64,000 bases of DNA from Motiliproteus sp. SC1-56 (GCF_017309075.1 NZ_JAEMGS010000002.1:1-64000), one strand, 5' to 3'; shown: positions 17,897 through 25,840, counted from the stretch's first letter. Notes: a model not told the origin generated them from the sequence alone. Made by a program: numbers and translations.

Positions 17897-18910
17897 ATGA
17901 GTATATTGACCAGCTGGCCCCGGGATCAGCTTTGCCTGAGCGATGAACGGCGCCAACAGGCGGTGGATGCCGTTGAAGCGGCGTTTTCCTCCACCCTGAA
18001 GTCACTGAAAGTGGATATCGGCTTGGTGGAGATGCTTGATGCCATCTACGTGCCCCTGGGCGCTTGGTTGATGGAGCGGAAAAGCGCCCAGCAAGGTCCC
18101 CTGATCATCGGCATCAACGGCGCCCAGGGTGCCGGGAAATCGACCCTGTTTACCCTGCTCGAGGTTACCCTGAGCCAGGGCTTTGGGCAGCGGGTGGTGG
18201 GGTTCTCCCTTGACGATCTCTACAAGACCCGCGCCGACCGGCAGGCGCTGGCCGAGCGCGTGCACCCGCTGTTTGCCACCCGTGGTGTGCCCGGCACCCA
18301 CGACGTGGACCTGGGGGTTGGCCTGTTGCAGGCGCTGAAGGAGGCCGGACCCGGACAGATCACCAAGATTCCGGTGTTTGACAAGTCGATTGACGAGCGC
18401 TGTCCCGAGGCGGTCTGGCAGGAGTGGCTGGGGCCGGCGGACGTGGTGGTGCTGGATGGCTGGTGCCTGGGGGCCTTGCCCGAGGACGACGAGGCGCTGG
18501 CAAACCCGATCAACGCCCTGGAGGCCGAAGAGGACCCCGACGGTACCTGGCGTCGCTATGTCAACGAGCAGCTGAAAGGTCCCTACAGCGAGCTGTTTGA
18601 AATGCTCGACGTGCTGCTGATGCTGAAAGTGCCGAGCATGGAGGCGGTTTACGAGTGGCGCACGCTGCAGGAGAAAAAGCTGGCCGAGCGGGTTCAATAC
18701 CTGGATCGCACCCAGCAGCCCAGCGAGCCCCTGCGGATCATGGACGAGGCGCAGATCCGGCGCTTTATCATGCACTACGAGCGGCTGACCCGGCTGATGC
18801 TGGCGCAGATGCCGGGGCGTGCCGACGTGACCCTGCACCTCAACAACAACCACAAGATCCACCAGATTCAGATCAACAGTCCGCTGGTTTGTAACCAGCG
18901 CACATTCTAG
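17897..18910 (+). CDS. P-loop kinase, D-glycerate 3-kinase (GLYK)-like
   Basis: A 337-residue P-loop kinase of the type related to plant D-glycerate 3-kinase and the yeast YGR205w protein; the expected reaction is D-glycerate + ATP to 3-phosphoglycerate. Seen: Walker A GINGAQGAGKST at about residue 74-85, the GFSLDDLYKTRADR substrate-side motif, a GTHDVDLG motif, and DVVVLDGWCLGALP as the Walker-B-like strand. The C-terminus IMDEAQIRRFIMHYERLTR is also typical. GGAG precedes the ATG at 17897. It follows the hydrolase gene closely. With the hydroxyacid dehydrogenase at 7.3 kb it could help recycle glyoxylate/glycerate, although the two are far apart. Glycerate as substrate is family-based inference. 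Confidence 0.8.
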   Translation: MSILTSWPRDQLCLSDERRQQAVDAVEAAFSSTLKSLKVDIGLVEMLDAIYVPLGAWLMERKSAQQGPLIIGINGAQGAGKSTLFTLLEVTLSQGFGQRVVGFSLDDLYKTRADRQALAERVHPLFATRGVPGTHDVDLGVGLLQALKEAGPGQITKIPVFDKSIDERCPEAVWQEWLGPADVVVLDGWCLGALPEDDEALANPINALEAEEDPDGTWRRYVNEQLKGPYSELFEMLDVLLMLKVPSMEAVYEWRTLQEKKLAERVQYLDRTQQPSEPLRIMDEAQIRRFIMHYERLTRLMLAQMPGRADVTLHLNNNHKIHQIQINSPLVCNQRTF

Positions 18911-18923
18911 GTTCAGACTAGGT

Positions 18924-19631
18924 TCAGATCCCCACGGGAAGCAGCGTCGAGGAGGCGATGCTGTGGACTACGCTGTTGATGGCGCGGTTGTTCCGGTCGG
19001 CAACGATCTTCGCCATCATGTCCTGGAGCACGATCATCTTGCCGAATATCCGCTCAAAGCTGAGGTTGGGCACGCGGCCGGTGTAACCGTTACTGAGCAG
19101 GAAGGGCTCACCCGCCGAATTATGGCGGTTGTTGAGGCGCCAGGTGATGATCTCCAGATTGCGGGCGCTGTCGTAGAGTTTCTGCTGGTCCAGGTCGTCC
19201 AGCAGGAACAGCTCGGTCTTGCCGTCGTAGGCGGCGTTGAGCATGCTGTTGATCCCGACCATCAGCGCAAACACCCGGTCCCCCTTGAAGTCCTCGTCAA
19301 ACGCCAGGCGCACCGCGTCGTTGCCCCGGCGGTTACCCAGTTCGATAAAACGGTAGTTGTTGGGCTGGCTGAAAAGCTGGTTGATGCGGCGGGTGACCGA
19401 ACGTCCTTTGCCCCGCGACAACTGTACAGGATTGCGCTTGTAGAGCTTGACCAGCAGCTCGTGGCTGAGATTGCGAAGCTCGCGAATATGGGCGTCGGCG
19501 ACCATGTCGACGTCGCTCTTGGCCAGGTTCTTGACGTTGAAGGCACGCCCCGAGCAGCCCGCGAGCATGCCGACCAGGGCGATCAGCAGCAGGCTCTTGA
19601 CGAAAAACCGGTGGCGGAGAGCAGCACGCAT
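18924..19631 (-). CDS. Conserved hypothetical lipoprotein
   Basis: A 235-residue predicted lipoprotein, convergent to the kinase gene (13 bp apart). Seen: a signal sequence with basic start and lipobox MLAGC at about residue 22-26, then a mainly helical domain with VKNLAKSDVDMVADAHIREL near the start, RRINQLFSQPNNYRFIELG in the middle, and a late LPVGI end. Residue +2 after Cys is Ser, favouring outer-membrane sorting. I recognise a general similarity to unannotated gammaproteobacterial lipoproteins but no function. Nothing in the neighbourhood gives a role. Confidence 0.85.
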   Translation of the reverse strand: MRAALRHRFFVKSLLLIALVGMLAGCSGRAFNVKNLAKSDVDMVADAHIRELRNLSHELLVKLYKRNPVQLSRGKGRSVTRRINQLFSQPNNYRFIELGNRRGNDAVRLAFDEDFKGDRVFALMVGINSMLNAAYDGKTELFLLDDLDQQKLYDSARNLEIITWRLNNRHNSAGEPFLLSNGYTGRVPNLSFERIFGKMIVLQDMMAKIVADRNNRAINSVVHSIASSTLLPVGI

Positions 19632-19788
19632 GAAGGCATTTTAGAGGCCCGGGGGAGAACAGGAAAGCGTTGTCGTGCTGCGCGTAGGGATTTTTTTTTG
19701 CGCTTTTGTTGCGGCGCACAACAAAGCGGACTACTTTTACCCTGTACGTTGTGCTTCATCCTCCTAGTGGCCCAGTGCCCTGTGACCT

Positions 19789-19817
19789 TGCCCCCTGTCC
19801 CCCAGGGGGCTTTTTTT
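19789..19817 (+). terminator. Orphan plus-strand rho-independent terminator
   Basis: GCCCCCTG and CAGGGGGC form a tight stem followed by seven T on the plus strand. The only genes within 850 bp upstream run on the minus strand, so it must end some unannotated plus-strand transcript or be read-through protection. Confidence 0.7.
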
Positions 19818-19942
19818 GTGTTCAGGCGTCCATGCCCGCGCGTTTTCGGCCCCAGGTTGTCGGCGCGTGGCGTTGCGCAGCGCAAAACGGTTGGCAGGGG
19901 GAGCGAACGGCCAAAAAACTGACCCCAAAAAAAACGGCGTCC

Positions 19943-19967
19943 AAAAAAAGCCCCGCGTTCACGGGGC
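19943..19967 (-). terminator. Rho-independent terminator of znuA
   Basis: On the minus strand GCCCCG-TGAACG-CGGGGC is followed by seven T, 90 bp after the znuA stop codon. Confidence 0.85.
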
Positions 19968-20057
19968 CAAGAGTAGGAAGGAGAAGAAAAGACCGATGTT
20001 ATCGGTGTCTCCAATAGACGCAGGCGTTTTCAGAAAGTTCCCGCCCGATTGCGCTGC

Positions 20058-20933
20058 TTAGTCTGCTTGTTGCAGGCAGCGGGCAAACTCGCCGGCAAGT
20101 TGCTCAAGAAACGCCGTGTAGCTGTCGGCATCGGTGGCCAGCGGATCGAGGCTGCCGCGTTTCACCGGCAGCCCTTCGGCCACCCGCTCCACCAGATCGC
20201 TGCGGAACTGGGGCTCGCTGAAGATGCACCTTGCCTGGGAGGTTTCCAGCTGCCGGCGGATATGCTGCAGCTGGCGGGCACCGGGCGGGCGTTGCGGCGA
20301 TAGGGTAAAGGCCCCCAGGTGGTTGAGCCCGTAATGGCGCTCGAAGTGACCGTAGGCGTCGTGGAACACGAAGTAGCCGGCCTTGAGCGGCGCCAGGCGC
20401 TGCGCTAACGCTCGGTCCAGGGTTTTCACCCGGTCGACGAACGCCCCCAGGTTCGCTTCGTAGCGGGGCCGGTTGGACGGATCCAGCTCGACCAGCGCCT
20501 CGCTCAGGCGTGTGGCAATCGCGATGCCCTGCACGGGGTCGAGCCAGATGTGGGGGTCGCCGGCCGCGTGGTCGTGGCCATGATCGTGGTCATGCCCTCG
20601 GCCATGTTCTTGCTTGGTTGTCTGCAGCAACTGGACCACCCGGGTTTGCGGCAGTTGCTGAACCGGCTTGTGCAGAAAGGGCGCCATGGCTGGCCCGATC
20701 CACAACAGCAGGTCGGCTTCGTTCAGCTGTTTAAGGTCTGAGGGCCGCAGCTGGTAGTCGTGGGGAGACGTGCCGGCGGCGAGCAGTTGCCGGGGCTGGG
20801 TAACGCCGGCGGTGACCGCCTCGGCAATCAGCTGCAGCGGCTTGATGGTGGTGACGACCTGGGGCGCGCTCTGGGCGGAGAGAGAATGCAGTGACAACAA
20901 CGACAGCAGCGCAACGCTTAGGGCTCGAAGCAT
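20058..20933 (-). CDS. znuA: Zinc ABC transporter substrate-binding protein
   Basis: A 291-residue periplasmic zinc-binding protein that delivers Zn2+ to an ABC importer. Seen: a signal peptide of about 22 residues, AGTSPHDYQLRPSD with the first His ligand near 58, a His/Asp-rich flexible loop HGRGHDHDHGHDHAAGDPH (about 110-128), FHDAYGHFERHYGLN with another ligand His, and FSEPQF. A Zur-type operator lies 32 bp upstream of the start. The gene stands alone with its own terminator: no ZnuB permease or ZnuC ATPase gene is in the window, so the rest of the importer must be elsewhere. The His-rich loop argues for zinc rather than manganese. Confidence 0.93.
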   Translation of the reverse strand: MLRALSVALLSLLSLHSLSAQSAPQVVTTIKPLQLIAEAVTAGVTQPRQLLAAGTSPHDYQLRPSDLKQLNEADLLLWIGPAMAPFLHKPVQQLPQTRVVQLLQTTKQEHGRGHDHDHGHDHAAGDPHIWLDPVQGIAIATRLSEALVELDPSNRPRYEANLGAFVDRVKTLDRALAQRLAPLKAGYFVFHDAYGHFERHYGLNHLGAFTLSPQRPPGARQLQHIRRQLETSQARCIFSEPQFRSDLVERVAEGLPVKRGSLDPLATDADSYTAFLEQLAGEFARCLQQAD

Positions 20934-20965
20934 GGGGGATTCCTCGGGAAAACGGGGCAGGCAAC

Positions 20966-20988
20966 GGTAATGTTATAGAGTAACCTTT
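20966..20988 (-). promoter_or_regulatory. Probable Zur operator
   Basis: TAATGTTATAGAGTAACCTT resembles the gammaproteobacterial Zur palindrome (AATGTTATA on one side, a degenerate GTAACCTTT on the other). It is 32 bp upstream of the znuA start, as expected for zinc-dependent repression. Confidence 0.75.
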
Positions 20989-21029
20989 GCAAGGGCGAAC
21001 CATGGCTTTCTGCGGGCAGGGGCAGTCGC

Positions 21030-21035
21030 TATAAT
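21030..21035 (+). promoter_or_regulatory. Likely -10 element of the gltX promoter
   Basis: TATAAT, a consensus -10, lies 36 bp before the gltX ATG. The -35 at about 21007 (TTTCTG) is poor. It is about 40 bp from the Zur-type site of the divergent znuA. Confidence 0.5.
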
Positions 21036-21071
21036 GCGCCCTCACATTCAGACAGCACGATTGGGATTACG

Positions 21072-22568
21072 ATGACTGTTCGCACGCGTATCGCGCCTTC
21101 CCCCACCGGTGACCCCCACGTCGGCACCGCCTACATTGCCCTGTTCAACCTCGCGTTTGCCCGCCAGCACGGCGGCCAGTTCATCCTTCGCATCGAGGAT
21201 ACGGACCGGGCGCGCAGCACCCCAGAGTCGGAGCAGATGATCCTGGATTCGCTGCGCTGGCTGGGGCTGGAGTGGGACGAAGGCCCTGACGTGGGCGGCG
21301 AGCACGGTCCCTACCGCCAGAGCGAGCGCGGCGATATCTACGCCGAACACGCCCAGCGGCTGATCGACGACGGCCACGCCTTTCACTGCTTCTGCAGCAG
21401 CGAGCGCCTGGATGAGTTGCGCAAGGAGCAGATGGCCAACAAGCAGACCCCCGGTTACGACGGTCATTGCCTGCACCTGCCCAAGGCCGAGGTGGAAGGC
21501 CGCCTGGCCGCCGGCGAGGAGCACGTGGTGCGTATGAAAATACCCACCGAGGGCACCTGTCGCGTCGAAGACATGCTGCGCGACCCCATCGAGATCGACT
21601 GGTCGCAGGTGGATATGCAGGTGCTGGTCAAGGGCGACGGCATGCCCACCTACCACCTGGCCAACGTGGTGGACGATCACCTGATGGGCATCACCCACGT
21701 GATTCGCGGGGAAGAGTGGATCAACTCGGCGCCCAAGCACCTGCTGCTCTACAAGTACTTCGGCTGGGAGGCACCCACCCTCTGCCACATGCCGCTGCTG
21801 CGCAACCCCGACAAGAGCAAGCTGAGCAAACGCAAGAACCCCACCAGCATCATCTACTACCAGCGCATGGGCTACATGGCCGAGGCCCTGCTCAACTACC
21901 TGGGGCGGATGGGCTGGTCCATGCCCGACGAACGGGAGAAGTTCTCCCGCGAGGAGATGTTCGCCAATTTCGACATTCAGCGGGTCTCCCTGGGCGGGCC
22001 GATCTTCGACCAGGAAAAGCTCAGCTGGCTCAACGGCCTCTGGATTCGCGAGGAACTCAGCCCCGAGGCCTTCGCCGACCGGGTCAAGGAGTGGGCGCTG
22101 AACCGCGATTACCTGATGCCCATCGTGCCCCTGATCCAGCCGCGGGTGGAGACCTTCTCCGACGTGATGCCCCTGGCCGGCTTCTTCCTCTCCGGCATGC
22201 CCCAGATCGACGAGGCGGCCTTTGAGCACAAGAGCCTGGAGCGCGACGACGTGCGCCGCATTCTGCAGTACGCCCTGTGGCAGCTGGAGGCGACCCGCCA
22301 CTGGGACAAGGAGCATATCTTCCCGGGGCTCAGCGGGCTCTCCAAGGCGATGGACTTCAAGATCCGCGACTTCCTGTTTCCGCTCTTTATCGCCATCGCC
22401 GGCACCAGTTCCACCGTCTCGGTGATCGAGTCCATGGCGATCCTGGGACCGGACCTGAGCCGCGCCCGCGTTCGCCACGCCCTCAACCTGTTGGGCGGCC
22501 CTTCCAAGAAGGAGGCCAAGCGCTGGGAGAAGGAGTTCCGCGGCCTGCAGGCGGCGCTGGAAGGCTAA
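21072..22568 (+). CDS. gltX: Glutamate--tRNA ligase
   Basis: A 498-residue class I aminoacyl-tRNA synthetase that charges tRNA-Glu. Seen: [17 protein letters not shown] with the HIGH-type motif, [10 protein letters not shown], the [20 protein letters not shown] active-site strand, and the KMSKS-type loop [11 protein letters not shown] at about residue 250. An anticodon-binding helical domain follows, ending in ALEG. The length is usual for the discriminating enzyme, slightly longer than E. coli GluRS (471). It is a single gene with a strong terminator and forms the left border of the integron region, which is a stable chromosomal flank. Confidence 0.97.
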   Translation: MTVRTRIAPSPTGDPHVGTAYIALFNLAFARQHGGQFILRIEDTDRARSTPESEQMILDSLRWLGLEWDEGPDVGGEHGPYRQSERGDIYAEHAQRLIDDGHAFHCFCSSERLDELRKEQMANKQTPGYDGHCLHLPKAEVEGRLAAGEEHVVRMKIPTEGTCRVEDMLRDPIEIDWSQVDMQVLVKGDGMPTYHLANVVDDHLMGITHVIRGEEWINSAPKHLLLYKYFGWEAPTLCHMPLLRNPDKSKLSKRKNPTSIIYYQRMGYMAEALLNYLGRMGWSMPDEREKFSREEMFANFDIQRVSLGGPIFDQEKLSWLNGLWIREELSPEAFADRVKEWALNRDYLMPIVPLIQPRVETFSDVMPLAGFFLSGMPQIDEAAFEHKSLERDDVRRILQYALWQLEATRHWDKEHIFPGLSGLSKAMDFKIRDFLFPLFIAIAGTSSTVSVIESMAILGPDLSRARVRHALNLLGGPSKKEAKRWEKEFRGLQAALEG

Positions 22569-22600
22569 TCCGCACCTGATCGGAGCTTAAGCTTCGAGTT

Positions 22601-22631
22601 AAAAAGCCACGCGGTTTCCGCGTGGCTTTTT
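22601..22631 (+). terminator. Rho-independent terminator of gltX
   Basis: AAAAAGCCACGCGG-TTT-CCGCGTGGCTTTTT, a perfect long stem with T-run on the plus strand, 33 bp after the gltX stop. The A-run also makes it usable from the integron side. Confidence 0.93.
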
Positions 22632-22763
22632 TTATGGTGATTCGCAAGGTGGCGCCACGGCAGCAATCGGTTAAATCCACAGTGCATTGCCGGCGTTGGG
22701 TCGTGCTCTTTAAAGCTCATCATCGGCATTGCTCGAAGCATTGTTCCGCCCCGGCCGGGCGGG

Positions 22764-22842
22764 CCAAGGGAATGTTTCGCCATTCCCTTGGCAATCGTTT
22801 CTTTGCCTCGCGGCAAAGAAATGAAGGCGCCCGGGTGGGCGC
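22764..22842. repeat. Cluster of three perfect hairpins between gltX and intI
   Basis: Three back-to-back inverted repeats: CCAAGGGAATG/CATTCCCTTGG (22764-22791, 6-nt loop), TTTCTTTGCC/GGCAAAGAAA (22798-22821, 4-nt loop) and GCGCCC/GGGCGC (22827-22842). There is no T-run after any of them. They look like a dispersed REP-type intergenic element rather than a terminator. The rest of 22632-22974 holds nothing else I recognise. Confidence 0.75.
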
Positions 22843-22974
22843 AACCGGAACCATCAAAACACACCGCTAATGCGCTTAAAACGCCTTAACAAAAGATCTT
22901 ACCCGAGAGGTAAAAGTGCCGGCTTTACTCTGGAAACGCTCCGAGGTGGGGCTCCTGCAAGTGATCCCCGTACT

Positions 22975-23940
22975 TCAGTGCCCGATGCTATCCAGCGGAC
23001 TCACCGTACCGGCGAAGTGCTGCCCCAGCACATGGGTATAGATCTGGGTGGTCGCCACGTCACTGTGGCCGAGCAACTCCTGGACAGTCCGGATATCCCG
23101 CCCGGATTCCAGCAGGTGGGTGGCGAACGAATGCCGGAAGGTGTGGCAGCTGACCCGCTTGGTCAGCACACCGGCGCGTTTGACTGCCTGCTTTAATGCC
23201 TTGCGAGGGGCCGAGTCGTGAAGGTGGTAGCGGCAAAGCGCCCCGGTATTCGGGTGCTCGCGCAGGCCGGAGGCCGGGAAGAGGAACATCCAGGCCGGCT
23301 GACGGAACGCGTTCGGGTATTTTCGCCCCAGTGCGTCGGGCAGCGCGGGCCCCAGCCCCCGGCTGTTATCCTGCCGCTGAACGTCCAGCGCCGCCTCGAT
23401 GGTATGCCGCAAACTGTCATGGAGGCTTCGGCTCAGCAGGGTGGTGCGGTCCTTGCCGCCTTTGCCGTTCCTGACCGTCAGGGCGCCGTGATCGAAATCC
23501 ACGTCCTGCACCCGTAGGCGCAGGCACTCGGTAATTCGCAATCCACTGCCGTAGAGCCGCGAAAAAATCAGCCGGTAGGGCGCCTTCATTTCTCTCAGCA
23601 GCTTGCCGATTTCGGCGCGGGTCAGTACCACCGGCAGGCGCCGGTGCTGCTTGGCGTGCTGAAAATCCAGCTTGCCGAGCGGAGCAGACAAAACCTGGTG
23701 GTAGAGGAAGGCCAGCGCGTTCAGCGCCGTCTTCTGGGTATTGACCGCCACCTGTCGTTCGTTGGCCAACCAGGACAGAAACCGGGTGACCTCGTTTGCT
23801 CCCATGGTGGCGGGGTGTTGCTGGTGATGAAAATTGATATAGCGCCTGATCCAGACCAGGTAGCTTTTCTCCGTCCTCAGGCTGTAGCCGCGCAGCCGGA
23901 TAGCGCGGCGAACCTCTTCCAGCAAGGCGCTCTTGGTCAT
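22975..23940 (-). CDS. intI: Integron integrase (tyrosine recombinase IntI)
   Basis: A 321-residue tyrosine recombinase that inserts and excises gene cassettes between attI and attC sites. Seen: catalytic R135 (GSGLRITEC), K163 region (NGKGGKDRTT), H266 and R269 (SCHTFRHSFATH), H292 (LLGHSDVATTQ) and nucleophile Y301. The stretch at about 196-245 with PDALGRKYPNAFRQPAWMFL is the extra alpha-helical insertion found only in IntI and needed to bind folded attC DNA. All active-site residues are present, so it should be active. It reads away from the cassettes, the classical layout. A LexA-like box and TATAAT lie just upstream, suggesting SOS control. Confidence 0.95.
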   Translation of the reverse strand: MTKSALLEEVRRAIRLRGYSLRTEKSYLVWIRRYINFHHQQHPATMGANEVTRFLSWLANERQVAVNTQKTALNALAFLYHQVLSAPLGKLDFQHAKQHRRLPVVLTRAEIGKLLREMKAPYRLIFSRLYGSGLRITECLRLRVQDVDFDHGALTVRNGKGGKDRTTLLSRSLHDSLRHTIEAALDVQRQDNSRGLGPALPDALGRKYPNAFRQPAWMFLFPASGLREHPNTGALCRYHLHDSAPRKALKQAVKRAGVLTKRVSCHTFRHSFATHLLESGRDIRTVQELLGHSDVATTQIYTHVLGQHFAGTVSPLDSIGH

Positions 23941-23971
23941 GGTTTGGGCCCTTTGGAGATCGTGTCATTAT

Positions 23972-23987
23972 ATGTATGTATATACAG
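23972..23987 (-). promoter_or_regulatory. LexA-like box at the intI promoter
   Basis: On the minus strand CTGT-N8-ACAT (all A/T-rich spacer) differs from the LexA core CTGT-N8-ACAG in one base. It ends next to a TATAAT -10 (23973-23968) and lies 32 bp before the intI ATG. SOS induction of intI is established in several integrons; applying it here is inference. Confidence 0.65.
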
Positions 23988-24667
23988 TATGTTGAGAGGT
24001 TTCCAGTGAACTGGCTCGAATTGTCTGTAAGGCAGGCTCGTTTTACAGTGGAAACGAAAACGATAATCCAGCATTATCAGTGTATTAGAGCTGATTGGCG
24101 CCGAGATAACGCGCCAAGACCCCGGGACAAACGAGCCGGCTCGTTTTTGCCGGGAAGGAATGACGGACGTTTTACTAAATGTCTTTAGGTTCAGTTGGTT
24201 AAGTTGGATCTATTCATCTTGTGAATACGACAAAACGAGCCGGCTCAGTATTAAGCTGTTGCAGATGACGTCTATCGCTTTATAAACAAAGAGATAGGTT
24301 GCTTAAGAGTTGGTCTGATATATAAGAGGACTTGGCGTTAACTGAAAACTTTTTACCACCAGTGTGATTCAGAAAATGTCCAATATCTGGATGTTTTCAT
24401 TCATGCTACCGTGTCCGCAAACGACGCGTTTGAACGGGTTCAACCGACGGCGTCATCGGTCACGGTTAAGGAATACAGCCTGATATGGGCTTTATTTTTT
24501 GTTGAAGTCCGCGATGGCTAGGGAGACTGTGTGAACCGTCGAGTCCGTGACACCAAATCTGACTACTTTCCTTTGCTGGCCGTTATGGCATGGTCGGCGC
24601 ACAACAACAAATCGATACACGAGATCCCAATTGCAGAAAACGCAAGTGGGACTCGTGATCTATGTCG
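23988..24667. other. Integron leader with attI site
   Basis: About 680 bp between intI and the first cassette, with no convincing gene. The attI/cassette junction is placed at G24667^TTAGGG, because the first attC carries the exact complement of the cassette start. Four copies of an ACGAGCC/GGCTCG element occur (near 24008, 24033, 24129-24146 and 24233-24245). One is the perfect palindrome AAACGAGCCGGCTCGTTT. They could be accessory IntI-binding repeats. An imperfect inverted repeat at 24621-24655 (CACGAG, TCCCA paired with TGGGA, CTCGTG, one bulged A) adjoins the junction. GGCGTTAACT at 24335-24344 is a second possible core site, so a decayed gene-less cassette could be present. Confidence 0.6.
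24299..24326 (+). promoter_or_regulatory. Candidate cassette promoter (Pc)
   Basis: TTGCTT, 16-bp spacer, TATAAG, reading toward the cassettes about 340 bp before the first one. It is the best sigma-70-like pair in the leader, but the match is only moderate. Confidence 0.35.
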
Positions 24668-24680
24668 TTAGGGGGCTTCA

Positions 24681-25181
24681 ATGACCAACGCACCAAAAAT
24701 AGCCCTTGGGGTATTTGCAGCACTTGGAATTCTGGTAACTCTGAAATTAGTCACCGGTACAGTAAGCGTCTCTGGTGCAAATATCTGCAATGGTACTCTC
24801 CAAAATGTGTACCCATCTCCAGACAGAGTTCGCAGCCTAACTGTCGAACACCTCAACTGTTCAAATACTGGTTCAAAATCAACTGTATTGCTTGGGCACC
24901 GTGATACACCAGATGAGTTTGCGGTACTTTTAAGCTGGGAGGCAAAGACCTACCAAAGCGAAGGTTTGGTATTCTTTCCCCCACCAATCGCTGTGGAGTG
25001 GTACAGCAACAATGAAGTCCACATCATGGCACCGGAAGAGAGCCTTCAATTCAAAAAAAATGAATCACGTGAAGGGGTTGAAGTTCAGTACTATAGCCTC
25101 AGCCCCCTAACAAGGCACTCAACTTTAAGCCCAACTGCGTTGGGCTCGGAACTCCGCCACTACGCGGCTCCGTCCCGTTAG
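24681..25181 (+). CDS. Integron cassette 1: hypothetical anchored protein, reads through its attC
   Basis: A 166-residue protein of unknown function, the only gene of cassette 1 (24668-25188). Seen: an N-terminal hydrophobic segment (residues 6-28) likely to be a membrane anchor, then a soluble domain with two Cys (ANICNG, HLNCSN) that could pair in the periplasm. The ATG lies 13 bp from the cassette start, as is common in cassettes; no strong ribosome site is seen. The frame does not stop before attC: about the last 25 residues are encoded by attC itself, and the stop TAG is in the L' region. Base composition is clearly more AT-rich than the flanking genes, which fits transfer. Confidence 0.7.
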   Translation: MTNAPKIALGVFAALGILVTLKLVTGTVSVSGANICNGTLQNVYPSPDRVRSLTVEHLNCSNTGSKSTVLLGHRDTPDEFAVLLSWEAKTYQSEGLVFFPPPIAVEWYSNNEVHIMAPEESLQFKKNESREGVEVQYYSLSPLTRHSTLSPTALGSELRHYAAPSR

Positions 25182-25194
25182 TGCGGCGTTATGT
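25105..25194 (+). repeat. attC site of cassette 1
   Basis: R'' CCCTAAC at 25105-25111 belongs to GCCCCCTAAC, the exact complement of the cassette start GTTAGGGGGC. L'' GCACTCAAC pairs with L' GTTAGTGC with one unpaired C, and R' is GTTATGT at 25188-25194. The centre folds through GCCCAAC/GTTGGGC. It is 90 bp long. Confidence 0.92.
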
Positions 25195-25225
25195 TTCAAG
25201 GCAAGTAATGGAGTAAGCCATCGAA

Positions 25226-25744
25226 ATGGAATTCTTAGTTCCTGACCATCTTGAAACTGAAAGACTGATCCTCCGGCAGTTTCGGGATGAGGATTGGAAA
25301 GACCTTCACCACTACTACTCCTCCGCTGAAGCCACGAAATTCACAGTGGGTCGCGAGTTCACCGAAGGCGAAACGTGGCGAACCATGTGTGGCATGGTCG
25401 GCCATTGGCAAGTCCGTGGCTACGGTCCTTACGCCTTAGAAGAAAAATCCAGTGGTAGGGTATTGGGAACGGCTGGTTTCTGGTATCCGAACGACTGGCC
25501 AAGCCCTGAAATAAAATGGGCGCTGGCTCCTGAGCATTGGGGCAAAGGTTACGCCAGTGAGGCTGCACGAGCTGTGCAAAATGCTGGGCTTAGTCACTTG
25601 CCGGACATTTCTCTCATCAGCTTCATCAACGCTGAGAATACGGCGTCTATACGGCTAGCGCACGCGATTGGAGCAAAGTTCGAAAAAGAGGTTCTGTTCC
25701 GTGGTGCAAACTGGCATATATACAGACATCCACGTGAAACATAA
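25226..25744 (+). CDS. Integron cassette 2: GNAT N-acetyltransferase (RimJ/RimL type)
   Basis: A 172-residue acetyltransferase of the GNAT fold, moving an acetyl group from acetyl-CoA to an amine. Seen: the RimJ/L-type start LETERLILRQFRDEDW, then EIKWALAPEHWGKGYASEAA with the Q/R-x-x-G-x-A-like CoA loop (HWGKGYA), and FINAENTASIRLAHAIGAKF, the typical last motif. The target (a protein N-terminus, a drug or a toxin) cannot be told. Acetyltransferases are frequent integron cargo. Its stop codon TAA lies inside the R'' box of attC2. The cassette spans 25189-25816. GGAG lies 13 bp before the ATG, a weak site. Confidence 0.88.
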   Translation: MEFLVPDHLETERLILRQFRDEDWKDLHHYYSSAEATKFTVGREFTEGETWRTMCGMVGHWQVRGYGPYALEEKSSGRVLGTAGFWYPNDWPSPEIKWALAPEHWGKGYASEAARAVQNAGLSHLPDISLISFINAENTASIRLAHAIGAKFEKEVLFRGANWHIYRHPRET

Positions 25745-25822
25745 CAAACAGGTCAAGTTCGCCCTGCGGGCGGGACGCTTCGCAGCGCTGCTGCTACGCG
25801 CCCCTTACCTGGGGCGTTAAAT
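25739..25822 (+). repeat. attC site of cassette 2
   Basis: R'' ACATAAC (25739-25745) lies in GAAACATAAC, the exact complement of the cassette start GTTATGTTTC. L'' CAGGTCAAG pairs with L' CTTACCTG leaving one unpaired C, and R' GTTAAAT is at 25816-25822. It is 84 bp long. Confidence 0.93.
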
Positions 25823-25840
25823 AGCAACGGAGAGTTCGTC

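Larger units (their letters stand above)
19632..20057. other. Intergenic region with two opposing terminators
   Basis: 426 bp between the lipoprotein gene and znuA, both on the minus strand. It contains a plus-strand terminator (19789-19817) with no plus-strand gene before it, and the minus-strand terminator of znuA (19943-19967). The part at 19690-19790, upstream of the plus-strand terminator, could encode a small RNA. No credible protein gene is seen. Confidence 0.6.

Noticed and set aside
21048-22478. 476-residue minus-strand frame over gltX
   Set aside because: It is antisense to a complete gltX and has the composition of a reversed GC-rich gene.
23976-24188. 70-residue frame beside intI
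   Set aside because: It covers the LexA-like box and repeats of the integron leader and has no ribosome site.
24602-24673. A fourth attC before cassette 1
   Set aside because: A paired structure with a bulged A exists, but R'' and the L''/L' spacing of the three true attC sites are missing, so I treat the junction as attI.
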